Below are positions 39,486-51,300 of a stretch of 64,000 nt of DNA, in pieces (the first letter of the stretch is position 1; the number at the start of each line of letters is the position of its first letter). The notes under the pieces were generated by a model. It did not search any database and had not been told where the DNA came from. It worked only from the letters and a program-made list of their open reading frames with translations. Origin of the DNA: Lachancea dasiensis (lineage: Eukaryota; Ascomycota; Saccharomycetes; Saccharomycetales; Saccharomycetaceae); contig LT598457.1 of assembly GCA_900074725.1 (NCBI GenBank), positions 124,001 to 188,000 on the forward strand, written 5' to 3'. The position numbers were made by a program, and so were the translations under genes.

Positions 39486-39746
39486 GTAATAAACCGATCG
39501 AGAGGTTCGGGCTGCCAACTCTACAAAGGAATAAACTGCTCGTTTGTAAGCGTTATGTGTCGTCGTGCCAAGAACCTTATAATTTCGTGACACCTAGCTC
39601 ATTTTGTCATAAAACTGACAGAAGCGTATAAAACGATAATCATTCGTTTTCATAGTTGTTAGAGTTTGACCAAAACATACTAAAGGACACCTATCGAGCG
39701 TAGTTGACCAAAGACCACCAACCCCATCCTTATTCAAACTAGGATC

Positions 39747-42534
39747 ATGAAGTTGGACATAAAAGTATGTTCAGAATATATTTGTACACCACCAACATCA
39801 ATGGCCGATATCAGCTGTAAATGTGGTGAGCAGGATCCATCTTATTGAAAGAAAGCTTCCAGAGCACCTACATGCTAGCGGCCCATTGTAATCCACGCTA
39901 GGTAGCTCAGAATACTAACTGGATTTTTGCTTCATATAGAAAGCATTCGCAAATCGGTCTGATCGTGTGAAGGGTATTGACTTTCATCCCTCTGAACCAT
40001 GGATTTTGACAACACTATATTCTGGTAGAGTCGAGATTTGGAATTTCGAAACGCAAACAGAAGTCAAGTCGATTGCAGTAACAGATACCCCAGTGAGAGC
40101 CGGAAAATTCATCGCCAGGAAAAATTGGATTGTCGTGGGTTCCGACGATTTCAAGATCAGAGTATTCAATTACAATACCGGCGAGAAAGTAGCCGACTTC
40201 GAGGCACACCCCGACTACATTCGCTCGCTTGCTGTGCATCCAACTAGACCTTACCTACTTTCGGGATCTGATGATACTACTATCAAGTTCTGGAACTGGG
40301 AGAAGAATTGGTCTTTGGAACAGACTTTCGAAGGCCATCAACATTTCGTGATGAGTGTTGCCTTCAATCCTAAAGACCCAAGCACTTTTGCATCTGCTAG
40401 TCAGGATTTAACCGTTAAAATCTGGTCACTAGGGCAAGCAACCGCCAATTTCACATTGAACGCACACGAAACGAGGGGCGTCAACTATGTCGACTATTAC
40501 CCACTACAGGATAAGCCTTACTTAATTACCAGTTCTGATGATAGAACTGCTAAAGTCTGGGACTATCAGACGAAGTCTTGTGTGGCTACTTTAGAGGGAC
40601 ACATGGCCAACGTTTCATTTGCCATATTCCATCCCTCTCTGCCTATTATCGTTTCCGGGTCGGAAGATAGCACTCTTAAAATCTGGAACGCCAACACCTA
40701 CAAGTTGGAGAAAACTCTTAACCTTGGTTTGGAAAGAAGTTGGTGCGTTGCCACGCATCCCACGGGAAAGCGCAATTATATTGCTTCAGGATTCGACAGC
40801 GGCTTTACGGTTTTGTCCCTGGGCAATGACGATCCCAGACTATCTTTGGACCCGGTTGGGAAGCTCGTATGGTGTGGTGGAAAAAACGCATCTGCAACAG
40901 ATGTCTTCTCGGCTGCCATCAGAGGCGTTGAAGGCTCTGCAGATGGAGAAGCTATTCCTCTTCAAACAAAAGAACTGGGCACGGTTGATGTTTTCCCGCA
41001 ATCTATGAAGCACTCTCCAAACGGGCGTTTTGTTACAGTAGTTGGAGATGGTGAGTACATTGTTTATACTGCTTTGGCTTGGAGAAACAAGGAATTCGGT
41101 AAATGTCACGATTTCGTCTGGGGGCCAGACTCGAACAGTTACGCGCTAATTGACGAAGCGGGTCGCGTAAAATATTACAAAAACTTCAAAGAGATGACTT
41201 CTTGGTCCATACCGCTAGAGTTTGGCATAGAAAAACTTTATCCAGGTGCGCTATTAGGGGTGAAGGCAGATGGTTTCGTATATTTTTTCGACTGGGATTC
41301 TGGATCTCTCGTCAGAAGAATTGACGTGGACGCAAAGGAGGTTGTTTGGTCCGACAATGGCGAGCTTGTGATGATGATAAACAATACAGATGACAATAAT
41401 GCTGAGGAAAGCCCAGCTTACGTTTTGGAGTTCAACAAGGAAGTTTACGAATCATTTTCAGCCAATGACGAGGACGCCGGTGAAGAGGGTATCGAGGAAG
41501 CATTTGATGTCCTTTACGAGGTTAGCGACCATATCAGTTCGGGAAAATGGGTTGGCGATGTCTTTATCTACACAACCGCTACCCACAGACTCAATTACTT
41601 TGTGGGCGGAAAGTCTTATAACTTAGCACATCTCGACAAAGAGATGTATATGCTCGGATACCTCCCCAGAGACAATAAGGTTTATTTGGCAGATCATGAC
41701 ATTCATATTTATGGTTATGAAATCTCCATTGAGGTTCTTGAGTTCCAAACTCTTGTTCTGAGGGGTGATTTAGAGGAAGCGAAAAAAACGATTCTACCTA
41801 ATATCGAAGGAAAGGAGAACTTGCTGAAAATTTCCCGATTCTTGGAGGGCCAAGAGTTTCATGAAGATGCTTTGGAGGTAAGTCCCGACAACGATCAAAA
41901 GTTTGACCTCGCTTTGAATCTTGGCAAGCTTTCATTGGCCCACGACATAGTCAGTGAAAATGAGAATGAGTTCAAATGGAGAAGGCTTGGTGACAAGGCT
42001 TTGGAATCCTTCAATTTCAAAGTAGCTGTCGAAGCGTATGACAAGGCCTCCGATTTAGAGTCGCTATTTTTGCTTTATTCATCGTTTAATAACAAGGATG
42101 CTTTGGTCGCACTTGGACATAGAGCACAAGATGTGGGGAAATACAACTTGGCATTTAATGCGTTTTGGGTAGCTGGTGATATAAAGAGTGCCAGAGAGCT
42201 GCTCGCCTCGAGCGGCAGATACTCCGAAGCAACTATACTCTCCAAAGCATACTCTGGAGACTTGGAAGAGACAAATAAGCTGGTCACGAAGTGGAAAGAA
42301 AGCCTTGCTCAAGCAGATCAACATACCGTAGCCTCTAGAATTCTTCCTGCTACCAAGGAGCAGCAAACCCCTTTAATCGATATGGATGCTGGTAACGAGG
42401 AAGAGAAAACGGTTGATGAAGACGTGAATGAGGAAAACGAGGTGCTCGTGGATGGAGCGCAAGAAACGCCTCAAGCTGATGATGAGGTTACTGACCAGGC
42501 GGTAGGGGATGAACTTGAAGAATCACAGGATTGA
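39747..42534 (+). CDS. SEC27: Sec27 COPI coat beta'-subunit (spliced: 39747..39764 + 39940..42534)
   Basis: Sec27 is beta'-COP of the Golgi-to-ER COPI coat; it binds KKxx cargo tails through N-terminal WD40 propellers. Exon 1 codes only MKLDIK, and exon 2 continues KAFANRSDRVKGIDFHP, as in S. cerevisiae. WD repeats fill the first 300 residues (for example HPTRPYLLSGSDDTTIKFWNW). A second propeller, an alpha-solenoid region (LSLAHDIVSEN onward) and a strongly acidic tail follow. The product is 870 aa, against 889. The gene is divergent from the YGL138C orthologue by 261 bp. Confidence 0.98.
39765..39939 (+). other. SEC27: SEC27 intron (175 bp)
   Basis: The donor is GTATGT at 39765, the branch point TACTAAC at 39913-39919 and the acceptor TAG ending at 39939. 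The position, after the sixth codon, matches the known SEC27 intron in S. cerevisiae. Confidence 0.97.
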
Positions 42535-42639
42535 TTATCTGACCTCACACGGAAAACCTTTAGATAAAAGCAGTAGCGAATCCAGCGCATTGGCCCGGCT
42601 GAGATGGAGTGTGAATTGAAGCTGCCGTACATTTAAATA

Positions 42640-43545
42640 CTACCCTAAAAACACTTTTAGCTTATCAACATCCTTGCGCTTTCTCAAACCGACGAAGTAT
42701 AGCTCTTTCGATTCAGTTCTCGAAGCCGTCGGCTTGAATCTCTGAACATCTTTGAAGACCCGCTTCAATCGATTTTCCAAAAGTTTGTCTTCTTTGCCTG
42801 TATATAGTTTGCACAAAAAGGATCCCCCAGGCTTGAGCAAATCGATGGCTGCAATTAAAGCAGCATCACACAAGTCCATTGACATGCAGTGGTCCTTAAT
42901 AGCAACACCAGATGTGTTTGCCATCCTGTAATAAGCAGAATTAGTAAAATTGTTCCAAAATCCGGTTGTCTGGGGCCAGGGTTCATACATGTCGCTAATG
43001 ACTACGTCAATTGGGTGTTTTTCAACATCTTGGGTAGCTTCTCCGGCTTCTCGTTCTTGTTTAGAGAGAAACATAACTTCTTCTAGCATGTGCTGAAAGT
43101 AACCATGGTCCCTGTGCAATTGGTCTTCTTGGTATAGTTGGAACCGTTTAGAGAAGAATATGCGTATCAGTTCGTGGGTCTTTCTTGAGAGAATATTTGC
43201 TTGAATCGAGTTTACACCACGAGGTGGATTACAGGGCAAAATGTCGACCCCCAATATCACGCCGTTGGGACTTGTTCTTTCAAGTGCTACCTGAGACCAC
43301 GCTCCTGGCGCATATCCCAAATCCAAAACACTCTGGTTAGCATTTTTTCGGAATAGACGAAACCTGTCATCTATCTGCTGCAGTTTGAAAGCTGCTCGGG
43401 ATCTTAATCCTTGAACTTTAGCTTCTTTCGTAAACGGGTCCGACTGTTGTCGATTCAGCCATCGAGATTTTGCCGAGGAATTACTTCGGGCAAACTGCCG
43501 CAGGACTCCCGATAAAGTACCACAGCTAGTTAATCTATGATACAT
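42640..43545 (-). CDS. MRM2: Mrm2 mitochondrial 21S rRNA 2'-O-methyltransferase
   Basis: Mrm2 is the FtsJ/RrmJ-type enzyme that methylates a uridine ribose in the peptidyl-transferase loop of mitochondrial 21S rRNA, using S-adenosylmethionine. The 301-aa product (S. cerevisiae 320) has a short Ser/Arg-rich presequence (ARSNSSAKSRW) and SRAAFKL with the first catalytic Lys. The SAM-binding loop is VLDLGYAPGAWSQVA; VVISDM has the catalytic Asp, FLCKLYTG the second Lys and SKELYF the Glu. The KDKE tetrad is therefore complete. It is convergent with SEC27, 105 bp apart, and its neighbours match YGL136C. Confidence 0.96.
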   Translation of the reverse strand: MYHRLTSCGTLSGVLRQFARSNSSAKSRWLNRQQSDPFTKEAKVQGLRSRAAFKLQQIDDRFRLFRKNANQSVLDLGYAPGAWSQVALERTSPNGVILGVDILPCNPPRGVNSIQANILSRKTHELIRIFFSKRFQLYQEDQLHRDHGYFQHMLEEVMFLSKQEREAGEATQDVEKHPIDVVISDMYEPWPQTTGFWNNFTNSAYYRMANTSGVAIKDHCMSMDLCDAALIAAIDLLKPGGSFLCKLYTGKEDKLLENRLKRVFKDVQRFKPTASRTESKELYFVGLRKRKDVDKLKVFLG

Positions 43546-43593
43546 TGCAAGGGCCCATTGAGTGGTTTCTGGTGTAAACCTCTTCCCTCTGCC

Positions 43594-43605
43594 GATGAGA
43601 TGAGC
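43594..43605. promoter_or_regulatory. MRM2: PAC element upstream of MRM2
   Basis: GATGAGATGAGC occurs about 50-60 bp upstream of the MRM2 start. This is the ribosome-biogenesis PAC motif bound by Dot6/Tod6, and the same 12-mer occurs upstream of BMS1. Confidence 0.6.
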
Positions 43606-44354
43606 TCGAGACCAATTTTTTTTTCAGTATCATCAAATGAAAACCGGTAATTTACTGACACTTCCGATGGACCAGTAGTATCTACTCTGTCACGTATCGT
43701 GACACATCTAAACCATGCTTGTCTCTATGTTTGAACTGACCGTTTTATCGATAGCAGTTCGAAACGCAGTTCATCCATCAAGATTCGACGCTCCTACATT
43801 CTTCGAGTGTTCACATTAGACAATATCCCGAGACTCAAGATAAGATAGAAATTATGAGAGCAAACCTTCCACGTTCCTAGGATGGTTATCGAATCCGGTG
43901 CGGCTTCAAATCGCTTTGAAAATACCCTGTCAACTACACAACAAAAAATTCCGAGCATATTCCAAAACAGGCTTCGGGGAGATGAATTGGCATCCTGACC
44001 ATTTTTATTCAACAAAGGCCGAATATTCCATTTCTACACAATGTTGAGCTGTGGGGTACTCCGCAACCAAAACGTCCTTGCTAACCAAGCTTCCGACTCG
44101 TTACGATTTGGCAGTCTGGGACAGTTGTCCGCGTCAGGGTAAAACTTTCGGCTTATAAAAAACCAGCAGCATAGATGAAACCATGCGATCAGCCGTCTAC
44201 ACTGTCAAGCTAAAAGAGTTGTAGACTCTTAATCCCCGGAGTTTCCATGGCCATGATGACAAGTGCGCGCTGTCATTGTGTTCAGCCGTACTCACGCGAG
44301 TACAGATGTACTCAAACAAAAATCACATGAAAATGAAAAAAATCAAAAATTACA

Positions 44355-44367
44355 ACACCCAGACAAC
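44355..44367 (+). promoter_or_regulatory. RPL1: Rap1-like site upstream of RPL1
   Basis: ACACCCAGACAAC lies about 235 bp before the RPL1 ATG and fits the Rap1 consensus (ACACCCRYACAY) with one mismatch. Rap1 sites at this distance are typical of ribosomal-protein gene promoters in this family. Confidence 0.6.
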
Positions 44368-44591
44368 CTCAAAAAAGCAGTCACAGACTTTGACCGACGC
44401 ACAAGAAATTTTTCAGCATCTCAGAGTCGGCCAAACTTTCCAATCCAGCGTCTCTATGCTGTGCTGAAATTGTTGGTGGTTCTCTTCCTGTTCGTGCACT
44501 CTCCACCTTCTGTTTCTTATAAAACCATTAGTCGCAAGCCTTCTCCCGGACCACCAACTAGTATTGGAAGACTAATAAAAACCATCCCAGG

Positions 44592-45245
44592 ATGTCTAAG
44601 ATTACCTCTACCCAAATCAGAGACAACGTCAAGGAGGTGTTGAAGTACTCCAACGAAACCAAGAAGAGAAACTTCTTGGAAACCGTCGAATTGCAAGTCG
44701 GTTTGAAGAACTACGACCCTCAAAGAGACAAGCGTTTCTCCGGTACCTTGAAGTTGCCTCAATGCCCAAGACCAAACTTGTCCATCTGTATCTTCGGTGA
44801 CGCCTTCGACGTGGACAGAGCTAAGTCGTGCGGTGTTGACGCCATGTCCGTCGATGACTTGAAGAAGTTGAACAAGAACAAGAAGTTGATCAAGAAGCTG
44901 GCCAAGAAGTACTCCGCCTTCGTTGCCTCCGAAGTCTTGATCAAGCAAGTTCCAAGACTCTTGGGTCCTCAGCTATCCAAGGCCGGTAAGTTCCCAACCC
45001 CAGTCTCCCACAACGAAGACTTGTACGCCAAGGTCACTGACGTCAAGTCCACCATCAAGTTCCAATTGAAGAAGGTGTTGTGTTTGGCTGTTGCTGTTGG
45101 TAACATCGAGATGGACGAAGACACTTTGGTCAACCAAATCTTGATGTCTGTCAACTTCTTGGTCTCCTTGTTGAAGAAGAACTGGCAAAACGTTGGTTCT
45201 TTGGTCATCAAGTCCACCATGGGTCCTCCATTCAGATTGTACTAA
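44592..45245 (+). CDS. RPL1: Ribosomal protein uL1 (Rpl1/L10a)
   Basis: A 217-aa cytosolic large-subunit protein of the L1 stalk, which contacts the E-site tRNA. It has the full eukaryotic L1 sequence ([49 protein letters not shown], and a C-terminal [10 protein letters not shown]). Codon choice is very strongly biased (TTG Leu, AAG Lys, AGA Arg, TCC Ser), far more than in its neighbours, as expected for a highly expressed gene. It is the single counterpart of RPL1A (YPL220W) and RPL1B (YGL135W). No intron. Confidence 0.99.
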   Translation: MSKITSTQIRDNVKEVLKYSNETKKRNFLETVELQVGLKNYDPQRDKRFSGTLKLPQCPRPNLSICIFGDAFDVDRAKSCGVDAMSVDDLKKLNKNKKLIKKLAKKYSAFVASEVLIKQVPRLLGPQLSKAGKFPTPVSHNEDLYAKVTDVKSTIKFQLKKVLCLAVAVGNIEMDEDTLVNQILMSVNFLVSLLKKNWQNVGSLVIKSTMGPPFRLY

Positions 45246-45643
45246 GCGATATACTGCTGACTACTATCGGTGTCTATCACGATGTATATATGTTGTATAA
45301 GTGGTGCTAGCTTGCCAGTTAGAAGAAGCCACCCATAAAGGAACACGCATAGACATTTAACCAGCATCGAAGCTTTCTGCTGCTACGTATCATAGTAGAC
45401 GAGGGCATCTGGGGCAAATAAATGACACTGAAATGGATTCGAATACCTAAAATGGCATCGCAACCTCCAGATCAGCAGAAGAGATCCCACCAATATAGCC
45501 CACTTCCCATCCATTCAAGTGCGTCGAGAAACAGTGCTACTCTTTATAGTGGTAGTTTTGAGACTTCCCCTTGAATTTGAACAAGCACGTCTTGTTTGCA
45601 ACTACCACAACACGCTTTGTAAATCTCAATTACCACTCGACGC
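45246..45643. other. RPL1-PCL intergenic region
   Basis: About 400 bp with the RPL1 3' flank (TATATATG-rich) and the promoter of the cyclin gene. Nothing else is recognised. Confidence 0.4.
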
Positions 45644-47095
45644 ATGACAGAGATACCATCAAACATATTGGGCGACCCGCCAAAATACGTCAGGCAGTCT
45701 GTAATGAGCCGGTGCATTCAGTCGTCGACTGACGCAACAGACTCAGATCTGGACGCAGATTTAGATGTTGACATGGACGACCCAACATTTGAACTGCCGC
45801 TAAAGGCCAAAACAAGACTTTCCAGGTCGACCAACTTCCCTGATTTGGAGCCGGTGGTGAGCTTCGACAAAAGGGTCAGGTTTCAGAGCCAAACAACTTC
45901 TCCCTGGTCCTCGACGTTGTCCGAGGAAAGGATTGGCGATTTAGAACCGGATTATATGGACGTTCCGACGCCCAAAGTCATCTCACAGGCTCATCGCAAA
46001 CCACACATAGAAGACGTCATCCAACATGCCCATAGCCTGAACCGATATCTGGACCAGAATATGGACAAGATAAACTCGTTCCAGTCTGGAATATATGATC
46101 AGGAACACGATAACCCGTTCCCACTGAGCCACAACTTTGCCAGTATCATTGCTACTGCTCCTACTACCTCTTCGCGATCGGTGTCGAATTTTCAATTAAG
46201 TGAAGGTGATCAAAGCGATCTGCTGGAGAAATTTCAATCCGACCACGATAGCATTTCCGGCGCAATTCTGCAGGATGACACGGAAAGCGAGGACCGCAAA
46301 ATCAAACAGATACTGTCGAGCCATCAGACTGCAACCTATCCACTTTCGGAGAATCATTCCACCAGGAGTTTAGCCAAGGACGACCTTAAGCGCGGGCCCG
46401 ATGAACTACATCATGTACCTTCCTTAGTATCTTTGAGGTCGCTAGCAAATGATACCACAGTACCTTGCTCACCTGAAGTAATGAATTTTGAGTTTCTCAA
46501 GCCGCATATCTCTCTGCCTCAGCGTCCGGACACGGGGGGAGATGGCCAAGAAATAAATGAAAGTCCTCCCGATATGGACGCCCAGGCGGCCCTCGAGTTA
46601 TTTGCCTCTACCATAACGTATATTCTCAAGCTGAGCGAAACTGTGGAGATAAGTCCCGAAGATGTGACGCCTCTTTTTGGAGCATTTAAAATGAAGTCTA
46701 TTCCAACGTTAGGGTATGAACAGTACCTCCAGAGAATCCACAATAAGTTTTTGTTTGCACCTATTGTATATCTCACAGCAGCACACCTTTTGCAAGGGTT
46801 GATATTAGAAAAGAGAACTGCTGATGACCACAAACTCACTTGCAAGTTCAAGATCGAACAGTCACAAGTGCACCGCTTAATAATAGCCAGTGTGCGAATA
46901 GCCACCAAATTACTTGAGGATTGTGTGCATTCGCACATGTATTTCAGCCGTATATGTGGGATCTCTAAAAAGCTCCTCACGAAGGTCGAGGTCGCCTTGC
47001 TTCAATGTTTGCAGTTTGAGGGACTGAAAATTACGAACAAAAGTTTAATGAACGTCACAAAGATCCACCAGGAACTAAGTGAAATGACTAAATAG
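45644..47095 (+). CDS. PCL8: Pcl8/Pcl10-type Pho85 cyclin
   Basis: Pcl8 and Pcl10 are cyclins that direct the kinase Pho85 to glycogen synthase Gsy2. The 483-aa product has a long, mainly disordered Ser/Asp-rich N-terminus with a Gac1-like KRVRFQS segment near residue 77. The cyclin box covers about residues 310-475 (LELFASTITYILKLSE, then FLFAPIVYLTAAHLLQGLI and SVRIATKLLEDC). By position it is the single counterpart of PCL8 (YPL219W) and PCL10 (YGL134W), between RPL1 and SAR1/ITC1. The ATG at 45644 is used. Confidence 0.92.
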   Translation: MTEIPSNILGDPPKYVRQSVMSRCIQSSTDATDSDLDADLDVDMDDPTFELPLKAKTRLSRSTNFPDLEPVVSFDKRVRFQSQTTSPWSSTLSEERIGDLEPDYMDVPTPKVISQAHRKPHIEDVIQHAHSLNRYLDQNMDKINSFQSGIYDQEHDNPFPLSHNFASIIATAPTTSSRSVSNFQLSEGDQSDLLEKFQSDHDSISGAILQDDTESEDRKIKQILSSHQTATYPLSENHSTRSLAKDDLKRGPDELHHVPSLVSLRSLANDTTVPCSPEVMNFEFLKPHISLPQRPDTGGDGQEINESPPDMDAQAALELFASTITYILKLSETVEISPEDVTPLFGAFKMKSIPTLGYEQYLQRIHNKFLFAPIVYLTAAHLLQGLILEKRTADDHKLTCKFKIEQSQVHRLIIASVRIATKLLEDCVHSHMYFSRICGISKKLLTKVEVALLQCLQFEGLKITNKSLMNVTKIHQELSEMTK

Positions 47096-47635
47096 CATTT
47101 AAATAAACGACAGGATACTTAATTAATGAAGTTTGAGATTTTTGAGCATTGCCCAAAAAAACCTTGGGAAGTTCTCCCTCGCTAGTAGCCCCTGATCGCT
47201 TTTCTACCTTCATTGGAGCTCATCCCCCAGATCTTCTTAGAAGGTGAAGGATTTGCCCAAAAGGAATGCCATATCTAGCCAGTGAGCACTAATTCCTTTA
47301 AGTTCAGAAAAATTTCTCCCAAAGGAGTTGGATTTTGTTGCTAAGAAACACTGCCCATAATCCGTTGGAAATCCAGCTTGGATAAAATAGATCTTTGGCC
47401 TTGATTGAGTCAACAGAAGTGTCAGGATATTATCGATCTCATTTATTGTCTACCTGGCCTGTCTGCTCTGAGTATTCGAGTTTGAGGGTAACTCTTTGGG
47501 AATCGAGGAAAATTCATTACTAGATAATTTAGATGTTGATCATAGAACTTTTACAATCTACGATCAAAAGGGAATTTAGATCTGCGCTGTTCTTCGGATT
47601 GAGCTGTTGAAGTACAACTGTATCAAGGAATCACG
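47096..47635. other. PCL-SAR1 intergenic region
   Basis: This 540-bp SAR1 promoter region shows no open frame or RNA gene that I can support. Confidence 0.4.
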
Positions 47636-48303
47636 ATGTGGGACTTATTTGGATGGTGTATGTAACTCTGTGCTTTAGAGATGAAGATTTAGTGAGCCAT
47701 GTCGCTTAAGCTCTTTAACGTTTGCGCACCTTATACTGACACAAAGCTTATTTTACAGTCAAAGATATTCTTTCCTCCCTAGGATTGTGGAATAAACATG
47801 GAAAACTACTTTTCTTGGGCTTGGACAATGCTGGTAAGACTACCTTGTTGCACATGTTGAAAAATGACAGATTGGCTACTTTACAACCTACCTGGCACCC
47901 AACGTCCGAGGAGTTGGCAATTGGGAACATCAAATTCACCACCTTTGACTTGGGTGGCCACATCCAGGCTCGTCGTTTGTGGAAGGACTACTTCCCAGAG
48001 GTAAATGGTATCGTTTTTTTGGTGGACGCTGCCGACCCTGAGAGACTCAACGAAGCTCGCGTCGAGCTGGACGCTCTTTTTAACATTGCCGAGCTTAAGG
48101 ACGTTCCTTTTGTTATTTTGGGCAACAAGATCGACTCTCCAAATGCCGTTTCAGAAACCGAACTCAGGTCGGCCCTAGGCTTGTTGAACACCACTGGTGG
48201 TGCCAGAATCGAAGGTCAAAGACCAGTTGAAGTTTTTATGTGTTCTGTGGTGATGAAAAATGGATACTTAGAGGCCTTTCAGTGGTTGTCGCAATACATT
48301 TAA
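47636..48303 (+). CDS. SAR1: Sar1 COPII GTPase (spliced: 47636..47657 + 47759..48303)
   Basis: Sar1 is the small GTPase that starts COPII coat assembly on the ER. Exon 1 codes MWDLFGW, and exon 2 continues [22 protein letters not shown]. Together they form the amphipathic N-terminal helix that inserts into the ER membrane. The nucleotide-binding motifs are GLDNAGKT, the switch Thr in PTWHPT, DLGGH and NKID. The product is 188 aa, against 190 in S. cerevisiae, with near identity. The exon 1 codons M-W-D lack the A-G insert of S. cerevisiae (M-A-G-W-D). The gene is convergent with BMS1, 94 bp apart. Confidence 0.98.
47658..47758 (+). other. SAR1: SAR1 intron (101 bp)
   Basis: The donor is GTATGT at 47658, the branch point a variant TACTGAC at 47734-47740, and the acceptor ACAG ending at 47758. 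It interrupts the Phe codon after DLFGW, the position of the S. cerevisiae SAR1 intron. Confidence 0.96.
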
Positions 48304-48397
48304 GGCATGCATGTGCGTGAAGCTTATGTACGTATGTAAAGTTTGTGTATTGAGGAACAGAATTCAGATCAACACGACAAGTAGAGGGTCAAAGTAC

Positions 48398-51300
48398 CTA
48401 CCGACGTTTCTTAGACCCTGCATCGGCACCCGAATCTGCATGCTGCCTTTTACGTCCATTCTCAGAGAAGTATTTTTTCTTGCGCTCTTTGTCTTTCTCA
48501 ACCTTGATCTCCTCCAGCTTAGCCAACTTCTTGAGCCTTTCTTTTCTGGCATCCAGCTTCTTAGCCTTGTTTTTCTCCTCCTTAGCGTTTGAAACAGTGA
48601 AAACTTTTTGCATGAACGAACGGGCCTTCTTTTCCTCATCTCCTAAAACCACGGCTCTCTTTGCCATGTATGTTTTCTTCTTTTGAGGCTTCATTTGGTG
48701 TATTTGTGATTTGAATGGTAGAGATTTCTGAATAGACGATGGGATCTTTAAGCCATTGAAGCGTCTTTCGACGCGCTCTACTTTCGCGTAGGCACTGTCG
48801 GGGTTCGTGGGCGTTTCCAAACCCATCTCCGCTCTAATTCTACCGGTCAACCTTAGACCCTTCCATTCTGATTTATTTTGCAGAAGCAACGATGTAACGG
48901 GGTTGTAGAATTTTTTGATGTGAACCGGATACCAACTGCGCAAGATGATTGTATCACTCAATAGAATTTTATCCTCGAAAGTGGCTCTAAAATGACCCTC
49001 AGGTTTGGACAATGCTCTTTTTATCTCACCGCGAATTCCAGAGACAGTTTTGATTTGTGCTCCTTCAAATCTGGCGACTTCCATAGCGCTTGAAAACATG
49101 TCTTTAATAAAAGCGGTGTTTCTGAAAATTTTATAAGGGTAGCCAACAAGCTTTAGCTTCTTCACGATTTCAACGCTAGCGTCGATTTCCTCCACGATTC
49201 CGGTTGCAGAAATCCTGAAGTTACCTGTAGTTTCACTGTTCGCTACAACTTGAACACCACAAAAAGTAGTGTTGGGTGAACATAGAGGACCGTAGAAGCT
49301 CGCAAAACAATAAGCATGCTCAGGTGTATATTTCAGCATTCTATTCCTGGTCCGCGAGTCACTAGTGGTGTATATGGGTAAGGTCTGAAATCTTCTCCAG
49401 CCCAATGACAAGACAAGAGGGTCATTGGTTTTCAAAATCTTCTTGTGCCAACGGTGTCTTCTAATTCGGGCTTTTACGATTCCGAATTTCAGCTCAGCAG
49501 GAAGTAACCCTCCCATAATGATTGGGTACTTAGGGTCGAAGTTTTGGACAAATTCCATGGGTAAGCCATCGAAGACGATACGTACGTACGACCCGGCCCT
49601 GAAACCTTCAATTTTTTGGCGTTGTTCCGGTGTCATGGATTCCAGCGCAGCATTATTAATTTCTGATTGCTTAGCCATTTTTGCCTTTTGTAATTCATAC
49701 CATGTATCGTACTCGTTATTAGGATCGTCTTCTTTGAAATTGTCACCCTCCTCCATTTCAAACTGCAAACGGAGGTTTTCTTTTTTAGCTGCATTCTGTT
49801 CTCTTTCTTCTTCTGTCGTCAAGTCCTTTTTCTCCTCTTCATCAAAGTCAGCAAAAGAACCGCTACTTTCAGCATCACTTTCAGCATCACTTTCATACTT
49901 CGCAGTCTCTTGTTCCGAACCATCACCACCGTTAGATTGTACCTGGCTCTCCGATGCTTCAAGATCTTCAAAGTCACCATACACCTCCTCGCCATCTTCA
50001 CCGCCTTCTACTTCTTCATGTGCGGCCGAGGCTTTAGGTGCACCCAAAAATCTGTGCTTGATGGAATCAGCGCTAGACCATTTGGCAACAAGCTTCTTGA
50101 ATGTCTCAAAATGTGGTTTGAATTTCTCAAGGTCGTCATCTACACCCACTTTCTCGGAACCTGCTGCTCTTTGTTTGAAAAAGTCTTCCTCGGTTTCCGA
50201 CTCTACATCACTCACCGTCTCATCCTCAGCTTCACCTCGCCACCTCTTGATGCAGTCGGCTGGTGAGATATTGTTCATGTAAATGAGCTTCCCGATGTCC
50301 CATTTTTTTTTCCTGTTCTTTGACGCTTGGAGCTTTGAAGCCGTTTCTCTGGTCCAAACGTCATCATCGTGGTCAGATAGCTCAAATTCAGAATCGGTCT
50401 GAGCTTCAACTGGCTCGCCATTTCCAGAATTGAAATCGATTTCAACCATTTTTTTTCTGGGTTCTCCGATATCATCGAGTTGATCGTTGTCATCTTCGTC
50501 TGCTGAACTGAATCCATCCACCTCGGCGTCAGCCTCTTGGACAGATTTGCCATATATTCTAGGTCTTCTTAAGGCAGTTCTTCCGGTGTTGATGCCGTCT
50601 CCTTCTTCCTCCCCAGATATATCTTCAGAGTTCTCGTCGACAGCATGCATCTCACGCCCATTACTAAACAGTTGTAAGCCGACGCCATCAAAGTTCTCAG
50701 CCAAACTTTTTTCTGCAGATTGCAGCCCAGTGACCAGCTTTTCACCTTCGCCTCTTTCCTGACCAGGCACAAAACTTGCACCTTCGCCATTCTTGGTTCC
50801 TACGTCAATAAAAACGGCGTCTTTGTCCATTAGAATGCCGCCAACATCAGACATGGGCGCGTAAATAAGTTTCTGTTTGTCGTCAAGTCTCTTCCGTCTG
50901 CGGGGGGCACTTGAAGCTGCAGCGCCTTCTTCCTTCAACTTCTCTCGTTCATATTCGTCTTGCTTTTGCTGGAAGTAAGGTGTTGGACATGGATCTGGCA
51001 GTTTCTCTATGCTTGAAATCGAGTAATCGCCCACGCCCGCCAAGTGTACACGGGCTCCCGCGGCTGATGTCAGAGCCGAACCATGAAGGTAGCCATAAAG
51101 GGCAACTTTTCGGTCAATTTGTTTTCCCTGGGTCTCCAAAACTTCTGGGTGTGTGATGTCTGTAATACGGTCGGCCAGTAGGTACGGATGCTCATTTCTC
51201 CATTTCAGAGGCCTAAACTTCATTACTGAGATGAAACGCGAGAGGTTTAAGATCTCTCGGTCTGGGTACCGACCGTTCACGACACCTGAGAGATAAAAGA

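Larger units (their letters stand above)
43546..44591. other. MRM2-RPL1 divergent promoter region
   Basis: A 1-kb region between divergent genes. It holds a PAC-type element near MRM2 and a Rap1-like site before RPL1, both listed separately. No convincing gene, tRNA or snoRNA was seen; an isolated box-C-like ATGATGA near 44254 has no partner D box. Confidence 0.5.

Noticed and set aside
44254-44300. Box-C-like ATGATGA near RPL1 as snoRNA
   Set aside because: No D box or terminal stem is found at the proper distance.
49425-50282. 285-codon plus-strand Ser-rich frame inside BMS1
   Set aside because: It is antisense to the acidic region of BMS1; GAA/GAT codons read as Ser/Phe on the other strand.
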